Made by a program: the position numbers and the translations under genes | Assembly (NCBI RefSeq): GCF_001522545.3 | Contig: NC_031773.1 | Location: 17,618,302-17,682,301 of the forward strand | Length of the DNA: 64,000 nucleotides | Reading direction: 5' to 3' | Origin: Parus major | Taxonomy: Eukaryota > Chordata > Aves > Passeriformes > Paridae | Shown here: positions 38,101 through 49,215 of the stretch, piece by piece | Layout: the number at the start of each line of letters is the position of its first letter | How positions within the stretch are numbered: position 1 is the stretch's first letter | Notes under the pieces: model-generated | Database searches by the model: none | What the model saw: only the letters and a program-made list of their open reading frames with translations | What the model was told of the DNA's origin: nothing

Positions 38101-41100
38101 AGCTTTCCCATATATCTCTTTCTGTCTGTGGGAACTTGGACAAACCTTTACAACATTGTGTGTGCATCAGGCTTGGAACTTGCCAGGAGGATGTCTGGAG
38201 CAGGACATCGAGTTCCAAACTCCAGTCCAGAGCTCTCCAGTTCCTTTTCTTTTTTTTTTTTCTTTGCCAGTCATGCCCTATAAACATCTATCACTAGAAG
38301 AAAACAGCAAGATAAGGATTCTGAAAACATGGCTGATGTCTGTGACAGTGGTATGAATTGATGTGGTCAAAGGAGACTCAGTCAAATCAGTGTGTCTCTT
38401 TAAACACTCCTGCAGGTTCGTGGGGAGTAATTAAACCAGGTTTTGGAGACTGAAATGGCCATATCTTTATCCAGCTCACAGTATCCTTGCTGGTAATGTG
38501 TTCTTATGAACAGGCTGTTGCAGAAAACCTTCGGTGAGCATCCTGACAGACTTAATGTTGCTGCCATGAAGGTGCATACTCAGAAAAGCTAGACACTGGA
38601 TGAACCTAAGACTTTTAATACTTAATGGTGTCCTGTAATTTGGTCTCTGCTAGAGGCAAAGTGATTTTTGAGGCAAATACTGCAACAGTCTGAATGCGTT
38701 GCAATTTCCCTCCCATGTTCCTGATGAGGGAAGGCTTAAAAGTGCATGTGATGACAGTGTAAGACCAACATGGAGTAAAAAATAGAAGTGCTGGCCATAC
38801 AATGAAGAATAAATATTTTCCATCCCAAAAGATCTCATCTTCCATCAAGTGTTTCAACACACCTTGAATATTCTCAGCTACCCAGTGAGGAAGGACTTTT
38901 CTGTTTTTTCAATTGCAGGAAGACCATTATTCTGATTAATCCAACTGGGCAATATCTTAAAGCATACAGTGAATTTTGAAGTTTTGTCATATAAGAAAAA
39001 AAAATATACATATTTTCAATCTACAATGTTACTGTATAGCCAGACACCCACACAAACCCAACCTTTCATCTCTACTGCCCTAAGTATGATGAATTTCATG
39101 GAAAAAAACCGAAAACCTTCCTTATAGAGCATGTAGTTTAAGTGCTATGCTAATGACAGGGTCTTCAGACATTTTATAAACAGAGACACTGAAAGTCCTC
39201 AAATATATTTTCAATTAAAATAATAGGGAAAGTACATAATCTGAAAGCTTATTTAGGAATTTTAGAAATTACTGTTTTTCTGTTAAAAAATTTATAAACA
39301 TTCAGTCAAGGACCAGAAATGTATACAAACAGAAACACTCGGGCCAATAATGGTAGGACAGTTAATTTTAATAAAATAAGCTTTGGAGAAAATCTAGAAA
39401 ATACAAAATAATTTTAAAAAAACCCTACAAATAAATCTATTTTCCTTTAAAAATCCTCTGTAATTAGAGCTATGTCAGTGAGTGTGGCCCACCAGAACTG
39501 TACAGATTACTGAGAAAAGTCCTGAGTGATATCATTATCAGGACCGACCTACAGTTCTTACGAACAGAACCCCTTGAAGGTAAAAGCTCTATCTCCAAAA
39601 TAGAACAAAAAACATTGCAAAAACTAGTTCAATGTTTTTGGAGATGAGTAGGAAATATCAGCTGCTGTAGCCTATGGGTTTGGGTGTGCAGCAGTACGAA
39701 CATACAGGAGTGGGATGCTGCTAACACTGCACCTGGCTCACTTTACCACCCAGTGCAATTGTCCAGGGATGGAATGACTGAGACTAGACCAAGGTTTCCA
39801 GGAAGAAATTCAAATAATGCATAGGGTATGAGTAGAAAATGCTGTATGTATTTTGCCACTTTTGTTTTGGAACGAGTCTTGCCTGCAGCATGACCTTAAA
39901 GTCCTTTGTGACTAAGGATTGTAAAGCATTGACTGTATAGCAATTAAAGTAAAATGAAATAAATTATTGCTCAAGTATTTATGATTTTTTTTTTTCATTC
40001 TCTGTTCTCAGACTTAACAAAAACAAGTTTAATTCTTTTTGTGTCTCCTTAGTAAAAAAACCCAAAATATATTTTAGATAGGTGTCACCCTCTGTTAAAC
40101 ACCACCTCCTTTTTTCAACTTCTAGCCTCCACCCTCAGAAATGCTGATTTAATATAGGAAGATTGGACACAGCAGTTGTTCTGCCAGAGCATTATGCAAT
40201 TGGATCATACCTGTGCAGACAAATGTAGCTATTGACAAAAGAAAGGGGATACAAAACTTACATAATATACAGAGGAAAGTTGTATATAAAAGGCCTTAAT
40301 GCTCATATAATCAAACAGCCCTGAAAAAACAAGAGATGAAAACAGTGAGGGAATAAAATTAAACAGGCATTGGGAGGGATAGATTTTCACTTTTTGAACA
40401 AATCTGGTTGTATATTAGGGAAGGAGAATTGGAAGTCATATGGGTGCATCTGTGTTAGTGTTTTTCTTCAAATTTGAAATGTGTTTTTGAGATGAACCAT
40501 CTCTGCCCGTGTCCACTGTGCTCTGGCAGCCTAATGAAGAATGAAAATAACCTCAGAGAAGTGCTCCAGAAAGGAACATACTGAGCTGCAGCAACTAATG
40601 GACATTCAGTAGGGAGGACCAAACCACAACCACTTTAAAGTATAAATCTTCACAATTTACATGGTAGGAAACTGGTTCCCTCAGCAGCAGTTCTTTTTCC
40701 CTGCTGATCTGATCATGTTTCTCTATAAACTTATTGCAAAGTCCCTTCCTGTCTGAGTGCAGAGAGGTTTCCATCCACCCAACCTAACTGCAAGCATTGA
40801 CTTGAGCTGTCAATGTTAGGAGTTCAGCTGGTGGACCCTGACTGAGCTGCAGAAAGCAACAGAGAGCAGGTGAGCTGTGTGAAAGTACAAGTCAACAGTG
40901 GATGCATCTGCCCCTCCAAACAGGAATGGTGGTAGGATGGACATTGTCAGGGTGCCATGTTAGGGTATGGAAGGAATATTGACAGGAAGCATACAAACTA
41001 TGGATGCACCTTTAATAAGTCTTCCCATCTTTAAAATACTGGATTCTTTAATGCCACAAAGTCTTAGTACTTTACTGTTCTGCTTCTGATTGGGAGTTTT

Positions 41101-41221
41101 CTTCCTAGTATCTGGTACAGTGCTATATTTTGGATTAAGTATGAGAATAAAGTTCAAAACACATTGATGCTTGAGTTATTTCTAAGTGGTATTCACTCAA
41201 ATCAAGGAATTTTCAGTGTCT
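35156..41221. other. Non-coding AT-rich DNA with short inverted repeats at 36.3 kb
   Basis: No gene or transposon is recognised. Two inverted repeats lie close together at 36311-36359 and are listed separately. Homopolymer T runs at about 38248-38260 and A runs near 38994-39003 are the only simple sequence. Frames are under 90 codons. Confidence 0.5.
36311..36359. repeat. Two adjacent short inverted repeats
   Basis: AGGATCA and TGATCCT form 7-bp arms around a 5-base spacer at 36311-36329. A perfect 18-bp palindrome, TTTGAAATATATTTCAAA, follows at 36342-36359. Function unknown; AT-rich palindromes also arise by chance. Confidence 0.6.
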
Positions 41222-41656
41222 CATTCCCTGCCAGGGAGCAAGTTGGCAAGAAACCAAGAGAGACCATGTTCTAAGCTGGCCAGAGGGATATTCCATAACA
41301 TAGAATATCATGCCCAGTATACAAACTGGGGAGAGCTGGCCCATGGAAACTGACAATTGCTGCTTGGGAACATGTTGCTCATCCGTCAGCGGGTGATGAG
41401 GAATTGTTTCTCTGGTGCATTGTTTTTCTTTCTCAGTTATGTTATTATTCTTATTACTATTATTATTATTATTACTATTAGTATAATTAGCGTTATTATT
41501 AGTTCTATATTTTACTTTATTTCAGTTATTATGCTGTTTTTATCTCACCCCATTACATTTTTTTCCCCCCTTCAATTCTTCTCCCCACAAGTGGAGAGGG
41601 GAGAGCACACAAGTTGCTGCACAGTATTTATATCCCACTGGGGTTAAACCATGGCA
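41222..41656 (+). mobile_element. Old LTR of an endogenous retrovirus, 5'-eroded, plus strand
   Basis: From about 41222 the sequence follows the same block order as the LTR at 27.2 kb: a GGCCAGAGGGATATTCCATA block at 41275-41300, TATA-like TATACAAAC at 41318, an (ATT)n-rich R region at 41441-41500, TTTTTATCTCACCCCATTAC, a pyrimidine tract with TTCTCCCCAC, and a terminal GGGGTTAAACCATGGCA ending at 41656. The last motif is a known terminus of avian LTRs in my recollection. The polyadenylation signal is degraded, and the 5' third is lost or too diverged to see. Solo, non-coding, clearly older than the 10.5-kb LTR. Confidence 0.72.
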
Positions 41657-44585
41657 TTTACCTAACTTCTTAAGATGACCCACCAGCTCCAGCACACACA
41701 TTACATGTAAGACTGTGATCCTGATAGGAATCATCATGGCATTTGGTGATGTAAGGAAATTGAAATTTTGGCAAAGTTCTATTCTTTTTTTTCAATTTCA
41801 AAGCCCAATCTGTGGCTCTGAATACAGTTTACAGACTAGATTTCAGGGGAGCTAATCTGGGGGCATTATTGCTTTTATTTTAAAGATTTCTTCTCTCTAG
41901 TTAGTAATTTTTCAGAAAAACACATTTGAGATTTTCAGCAGCAGATTGTGAACCACAAGGTATTTCTGATTCCACTAGAAGTCAAAAGGTCTCTGCTAGG
42001 ATCCACTTAATATTCCTGGCTGATGGTAAAGAATGAGACATGAGTGGGAGCTATGAAACTTCTGAAATGATCACCTTTTGGAAATAAAATACTTTTTATT
42101 CAGCTGCTGAAGAAATAATTTCTAAGACCAGCAGTTGATTTGTTAACTCTGTGACTGTACTTATTAAATAAATGATTACAAGAACCAGAACTGTTTTTAT
42201 CCTCATTATGCACTAGCACAAGATATACATTCCTAATTGACTAATTTTGCCATGTGATCCTCAATTCAACCTGAGAACATTTTTATACCCAATGTTTGGC
42301 TAAAGCATTAGTCCTGCTTTTCAAAAATCTTTTTATAGGGCTCACTGTACAAGGGAAAGTTACAGCTATACTTATCCTTTAATGATGCATATGAAATACA
42401 ACATAAACTAATGTGAATTCATTTATTAGATTGGCATTGGTCTTGATTCCAGCTCCTACAATCACATTTCAATAGACTTCAACAGACTGGAAATCTTGAG
42501 TAAACTTACACCACAGAGACAGCAGGTCTGCAAGGGCTGCCTCCATAAAACACAAAATGCGCTTCTATTAATACTTGTAGAGTAAGAAAACCCTGGGGTG
42601 CCTTTGGGCCCTGTGAGCACACCCAGCCTGTAACCACCTCCATCAGCTTCCCTCTGGCCCCACCTGTCTCCCAGAACTCCTGGAGGTGCTAGAACAGTGT
42701 CCATCAGAGAGAATGGCCCTCCCTGGGCCACCTACAGCACGTGGTTTGTGCCACACAGAGCCTGGCAGTCATCCACTCAAACCTGAACTATATTACTTTT
42801 TTTTTTTAATTCTTTTTCCAGAAGATATTTCAAACAGGCTGATGGAATCTTCCTTATGAAAATAGAAAATTTACCAAGACAAAAACATTAATGTCTATCA
42901 TGTATGTACAGAAATATTATTTTTCATATCTGTGTCTATCATTAATAACAAATAAATACTCATATATCACTTTGAAGAACAAGATAAATATACAGGAATA
43001 GCTATAGTAATGTGTTTGATTGCCTGCTTAATTTATACAAACTGTTAATCTATCTGCTCAATAGAGAGACAGTATACAAATTTTCAGTGTGTAATAATTT
43101 CAGAACATTGACAATTTATCTAAGCTCAAGAGCCATTTATAAATTTTTCATCATCCCTAAACATTGATTACTTCTAAGTGAATAATTTTTAGCTGAATGT
43201 TTTTATTTCTTCCCAGGTTTTCAAAATTTGGGGACAGCAGGTTTAATGGACAGTTGCCATTATTTTGCAGTATGCAAAATAATAATTCTAAGACCAAACC
43301 TGGTGGTATACAAGATGAGCAGCAGCAAAACAGCCACAATTCCCAGGCCACAATTGCAGGAGATAGAGCAGCAAGAACGTTTCCTCTGCTTTTTCTTTTA
43401 CCAGATCTGTTCTTCCTCTCTTTGTCTTCTTCCTCCCATGTCAAAAGCAACTTGGTCCAGAGCCATCTTCGCATTTGAGGGATCTCACTTGTCAGTCAGA
43501 TAATTCAAAGGTCTGTGAAACCAGTAAGATTATCAAAGCCACAGTCTGATTGGCATATTTTCTTGCTCTTCCTTAAAATCATCACTCCTAGTGGAGATTT
43601 GCAACTAACTACATGGTTTTTTTTCAGAAATAATTATTTTCTCCCTCTTTGCAGTCTGTTTGTAGTCGCTTGTAGATGTAAGATTTTGGAATACAATCAG
43701 TTACCACCCCCTTGCAGTAGTTTAACCTGTCACAGTCAAACCCTTCTACTTCTCTGCCACTAAAATCACCACAGATAACCAAGACTATGAAATTTTTAGT
43801 CCCATGCAGTGTAATTTAAGGTATCTAAACGTAAAATAGTTTGGGAGGATCATTTGGACTGATGCAGGTGATTTACTGTTCATGTGCACTAGCTGTGAAG
43901 TTGACAGCCCCTAACTGAGGAGCTCCATTGAGAAAATGGCACAGTAATATTTGTAAATGCTCCAGCTACAAGATGAAACAAATTCTTCTTAAAACTTGGA
44001 TCTGTTCCCTTTAGCCTGACAGCACAATAGATGTGTGACTTATGAGAAACTGTTCTTCCAAAACCATACAAATGAATGATTGTTTCGCATCGTGATCCAT
44101 AACTGAGAAAAAGCATTTATTATTTTTGTTCATAATTACTACTCACCGATATTTCCTTCAGTTATGAAGTCTCTTGTGCTCTCTGCTTTAAAAATTGTTA
44201 TAAATGGAGATATGCACATCATGCACAGCATATTTATTAGTCCAAATACTATCTTGTGGTTTTCAAATCATCTGCTTTGACCAACTCCTATCATAACATG
44301 ATTCTAGAGCATGAGGAAACCTAATTTTTTAAAAACACCACAGGATATTTTCTAGTTCCCTTTTTACAAATAAAATAATTTATATAACAGTAAAACCAAA
44401 TAAATAGCACATAACTGTCTGCTTTTAATATTCACAGATAGCAGTTTGCACATATTAGCTACCAAATCCCTGCAGCATCTTTACATAGCAGATAAGGATG
44501 ACCATTGCTATTTTACTAGTCAAGAAATCTATAAACTGACAAAGACTCTACTTCCCCTACACAATCAACAGTGAAAAAAAACAAG
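41657..44585. other. Non-coding DNA with a GC-richer block at about 42520-42780
   Basis: 42520-42780 is G+C-rich, with words such as GCACACCCAGCCTGTAACC and CCTCCCTGGGCCACC. It is not recognised as CR1 or LTR. Its 89-codon minus-strand frame is not similar to any protein I know. 43197-43503 keeps three overlapping frames open (two plus, one minus); a polypyrimidine tract and CAG lie at 43201-43216. Confidence 0.45.
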
Positions 44586-44675
44586 TTCAGGAATCAGTTG
44601 TCCAAGGCCACCCAGTTAGGCTTGGGATTATAATCAAAGCATGTCACAAAGCACTCCACAGTGCTGAGCCCAGAC
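44586..44675 (+). mobile_element. Ancient SINE-like remnant (MIR type)
   Basis: CAGTTGTCCAAGGCCACCCA followed by GTTAGGCTTGGGATTATAA and, further on, AAAGCACTCCACAGTGCTG matches the order of MIR core and 3' segments (CCCAAGGTCAC, GGGATT, AAGCCC..TGTGCT) as I remember them. Very diverged and non-coding. Such elements predate the bird-mammal split. Confidence 0.42.
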
Positions 44676-47600
44676 CAATGATATGATTAAGGGGTAAAAT
44701 CTTAAATAATTATTAAAAAAGTAAAATCAAATCAGCCTTTAATGTGGATGCTGTTCTCATCAGTTATATTTACTGATTTTGTAAATAACCCTCTATTTTA
44801 TGTGTATAAAATAGGCTCAGTTCATTTTATAGTCTTATTAACTTTTATGTTTGACTTTATTATCTATATTATGTCTGTGAATACTATAATAATTAAAAAA
44901 GGTATTTGCACTGGATTTTTTTCATTCCATAAATATCAGGGATTTTTAATGGATCTCCTAATTAGGCATTGTCATTAAAATAAAAAGATGCTAACATGTA
45001 GTGCCTAAAGTAGGAACATGGTTAGATTAAATTTTTTATATTTGCACATTTTAAATACAGCAAGCTTTAAAAATTGCCATAAATGGATTCTACAAAGCAT
45101 CAAACAATGTTTATATCACTCAAAGATAAGCCAACTCTTCCTCCTTTTCTCATTTCGTGATTTACTGCACTATGATAGAAAATATTTCTGCAAGAACTTT
45201 AATTATGCAAACACTTTAATTATAAAGCATTCTTGGTGAATGCAAAATATGTCTTCAGGTACATAATGAATATGCATGTGTATGTGTACACATATACACA
45301 CCTATGTATTCATGTTAAAAATACACTGATTAATAATAAGGGCTAATATTCCACCTCTGAATCAGCTGAATTCTGACAATTGAATTCCACACAGTTCGTC
45401 TTTATTTTTCATAATTAAATATCTGACGTTATGTACTCATGTCTTTTTGCCTTCTTATGATTATCTGCCTCTTTGAATGACATTTTTCTGGTTGCACATT
45501 CTTCATTCCCACACATTTTGGCAAGAAAAAAGACTCAGTTAATCGGACAATTTAATGAATTATTAGAGAGCAACATAGCTATGAAACCTATGTATGGGTT
45601 TTTTAATCTGCTCAGGCAAAGTGTGAAGGACAAGGAAAACATTAACACTGAGGAGTTTTTTTCTCTAAAAATGAAAACTAATATTGCTTATTTAATGCTG
45701 CATGAGGCAAAACAAATAAAAAGTATTACAATTTGTATTTGAATTCTCTGGTGGAATGATTTTTACTTAAGTTTTGAACATATAGGCAAAATTTTACTCA
45801 GAAACATGTAAGCATACAAAGAAAATTCCTTCCTAAAGTCATACTTGTAGAAAAAATAGATTTGATGAATCAAGGAATGAAGAGAAATTTAAAAAAATAA
45901 AATTTGCTTTCATTTCTGATAGTGGAAACTTGAATAATTCTATCTGGTAATGTAACATTGGAGCAAGTAACAGAAAACCTAGGAAAAACTTAGATGATTA
46001 CTGACCTGAAATGCACAGGTCTTAGCTTCAAGGACAGCACCTTCTGTCCACAGCACCACATTAGTAACAACATAAAAGGGAATGCAGGGACACATGAGTG
46101 GCTATCCATGCCATAAGGAATTTAGAAGTAAAATGTTAAACCATTCAGCCTGAATAGAATAGGCTTTGATGGGAGGCAAAACTTTTTCTACACTGAATCA
46201 TATCGACCTGTTGGTAAGCTAGTAGTTTCTAATTCAGTAAAACCTTGAAAATCTTTTTTGGGGTTAAAAAAAAAATAAAAAGGAAGGGAGAAAGACAAAA
46301 TACTCTCTTGATTTCTTGAAGAATGTATTTAAATCTTATATTAATAAAAAATATATTATTTTATATTACTAGAAGAACAGTTATGAACTACTTTTATGAG
46401 CAATAAGCAAGGCTAAATAATCAGTAATTAAAAAAAATGCTCAGTGTTCAATTTGACTTTTCAAGGCCTATAATGTGCTTATGGCTCAGCTTATTTTATT
46501 CTTAATTTGAGAATATAAATAAATATAGGTACATCTGTTTCTTTTCTGCCTCACAAGAAGGTAACAGTGACATATTATAGCCTCCGTGATCCCTCTTGTT
46601 CTTTTTCCTGCTTAGACTGAGACTCAATCCAATCATCTGTATCTCTTTCTTATCTTCAGTTTAAAGAATAATGTGAAGCAAAAGCCGAACTTAAAAATTT
46701 ATTCTAGGAACTCAATCAATACCAGAATAGCAACTATCTTTCCATGGCTAAAATAATCTAGCATACTTGAATAAGATTTTTTTTTTCTCTTTAAATATAA
46801 TCCTGAAGGCTTTTGAAGAACTTTCAATTATCCTGAATGAGGCTCACCTGATGGTGTGACCTCTGTCTTCTCCTGGTTGATCTGTTTGCAGATTTTTCAT
46901 TCCTTATGGTGATCAAGACCATTTCTGGATCATCTTCACTGCAGATTTTCTACATTTTACTTCACTGCATTTTACTGCTTTGTACTTTTCATCACATTAA
47001 TCTCTCAAGGAGCAAAGATTTACAACAGCTCTCTATACACCTTCCTCATAATACTCAATATGCTGAAATGCTGAGGTATGTATATATGTTTGTCTGGTAT
47101 AGCTACAGCCAATTCTACTCTCCCTCTTGGAACCCCTTTGTACTAGGAAATCTGCACTGGGAAGAAAGGCACATTTCTTTGAATCAGAATATAGAGGTAC
47201 AAAGCTGAGAATCTGACCCAATATTCTTAGAAGCCAAATATTCAGTGAAATTAAGCATTGAACATCCAGTTCTCATTCTGTGGTAATTTACCAAGAAGTA
47301 GAACCAAATGTAACTTGAATTCACATATTGTGAAGTCAGTGTGGGGTTATTCCTCTTGTCCCTATCCATAATGCTGTCAGAATGCAGTAAGCATGGCTAA
47401 TTTCCTGTGGTCCCAGAGTGTATAGTAAGAGATGTCTACAGAAAGGCAGTGAGTAAAAATCCCACTTTGTTTGTAAATTGCAATATGAGAAGAAATCATC
47501 GTGCTCCTATAGATTTCTGAGTCAAGCCCACAGCTCTAAAATACTGTTCAGAAGCTCTTCTGGGGCTGGGGCTTTCCCAGAGCTCTGCTGGTGTGAACAG

Positions 47601-48785
47601 TCAGCAGTGCAGCTCATATCCAGAATGCCCTGAGTGCTTTTGGCCCTAACTTCATGTACATGAAGTGTGGATGAACTAAAACTTGAAATTAAAGGAAGAG
47701 AAAGCGGGCTGCCATTGTAATACTTTGGGTTTGTGCCCATTTCCCAAGGGCACTGTGATCATTTTCCTTGTTTAGATTGGGGTGACAGAATGGCATTTAG
47801 GTGAAAACATAAAAGGAAAACTTTCTAGTCTCAATCTGTTGGATACGTTTTTCTGCTTATACTTTGGAATTGGCTCCTCACTAACAGTAAAGTTTTCCTT
47901 GGGGGAAACTGGAGAGGATTCTGTAAACAGTAGTTAGTTCCCATGGTTTTAACACATCCATCTTGGCCAAGGTCACCGGTTACCTTGTTTTACAAATTCA
48001 GCGTGTTTTCGGGCTGCGATCAAAACCAGACCATTAAAATAACCCACTAAAGTAAATGGAATACATCCGAAATCTGTGGATATCTGTGGATAATCACACA
48101 GTTCTATTACAGAGTGTGCCTTTACAAATTGCCAGATCATTATGACTGAGGAAACAGTACCTGTAGGACAAGAGGGGAAGTAAAAGTCCAGGTGCAGGCA
48201 AGGCTGGAACCTTGTTAATGGGCTGCTGTGAAGGGATGCCAATGTATAACAACACTTTTGATGCTCCATAAAAATATCCATGATAAAAAATTTGCATCAG
48301 GGCATAACTCTTTCAAAATGAAGTCATGCTGTGGCCTTCATTCTCAAATAAGCAAAAAACGGCTGCCTGTTTCTGAAAACTGGCTTTTGCTATTTCTATG
48401 CTGCTTCTCATAATGCAAATTTTTATTATTCCTGGAAGTCCTGGCATTAGAATGGACTGTTAAAAACAGTCCTTTCAGTCACTAGGTTTGATTGCACTTA
48501 CAGTAAAAAGCTGCACTGGGAAATTGACTGGAATAGCTTGCAAAGAGAGACCTTTTTTCTGGTTATCTCAAGTGGATTAAGGTAAATTTGAAAGAAGAAC
48601 AAAGGAAATATTCTGCAGAATAAGAGTTCCCCCATAGGGACTTCAGAGTAGCCACTGCACTTCAAAAGCGGCACTCTGATTTATTTTGGAATAACTTCTA
48701 CAAGTAGGTAAGTCTAAGTTTCTTTTGTAACTCTTGCAACATGAAAGATCCTTAAAGAGGGCGGGAATGTGATTAAATTTAGCAC
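44676..48785. other. Non-coding AT-rich DNA, nothing recognised
   Basis: Unique sequence. A 14-bp palindrome TATGTGTACACATA lies at 45281-45294 within a TG/CA-alternating patch. Frames at 45473-45742 (89 codons) and 46906-47208 (100 codons) lack any recognisable domain. Confidence 0.5.
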
Positions 48786-49215
48786 AACATCCCATTATAA
48801 TTTACACCTTCTTTTAGGCTGCAGTACACTGCCAGAAGGGTGGAAAGAGGCATTTCTATCAGTTACAGGCTATTTTATTTGTCAATTATTCTGACTGCGT
48901 CAGTGATGTTCTAACAGCACAGCAGTGCAGTGTTAGAATAGGCCCTTACAGACTGGTTCATTGATTTTGGTTTGTGTTTGTTTCTTTCCCCCTCAAATTG
49001 TTGTCTTTTTTTGCTGTTAGAAGAGGACTTCTAGTGCATGGAAAAATCTTTTGCACCTGCAAGTGCTTCAGATCTCTGACTGGGGATCCCCGTTCTAAAA
49101 CGGTCTACACTGTTATTACTGGCTGTGTTGCCATAGCAATGCGAACTGTGTTTGATATGAACATCTTTCCCTACAATTACGACAGCTGATGAGCACAGTA
49201 ATTACTGTAGCTTCC
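48786..49215. promoter_or_regulatory. Candidate enhancer / conserved non-coding element
   Basis: This block stands out for its dense, high-complexity binding-site-like content. TGACTGCGTCA (48892-48902) is a TGAC-N3-GTCA dyad resembling bZIP sites. A hairpin occupies 48909-48938. GTTGCCATAGCAAT (49127-49140) matches 12 of 14 bases of the palindromic RFX X-box GTTGCCATGGCAAC. TACAATTACGACAGCTG (49172-49188) joins a homeodomain core to an E-box. ACAGTAATTACTGT (49195-49208) is a perfect 14-bp palindrome around TAATTA. CpGs are kept at 49091-49101 and 49142. A 71-codon frame spans 48974-49189, but its translation has no recognisable family. Enhancer activity and conservation are inferred. Confidence 0.4.
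48909..48938. other. Compact 30-nt hairpin
   Basis: TTCTAACA (48909-48916) pairs with TGTTAGAA (48931-48938). Inside, GCAC pairs with GTGC around an AGCA tetraloop, leaving a 2-nt bulge on the 3' side. Twelve base pairs in 30 nt is strong, but it is too short for a pre-miRNA, and no longer flanking complementarity is apparent. Confidence 0.6.

Noticed and set aside
41441..41500. Independent (ATT)n microsatellite
   Set aside because: The ATT-rich tract sits at the same place as in other copies of this LTR family as I remember them, so it is treated as part of the LTR.
45281..45294. 14-bp palindrome TATGTGTACACATA as a regulatory site
   Set aside because: It lies in an alternating TG/CA patch, where palindromes arise trivially.
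45473..45742. 89-codon plus-strand frame as a small gene
   Set aside because: The translation looks protein-like in composition, but no family, splice context or promoter could be recognised.
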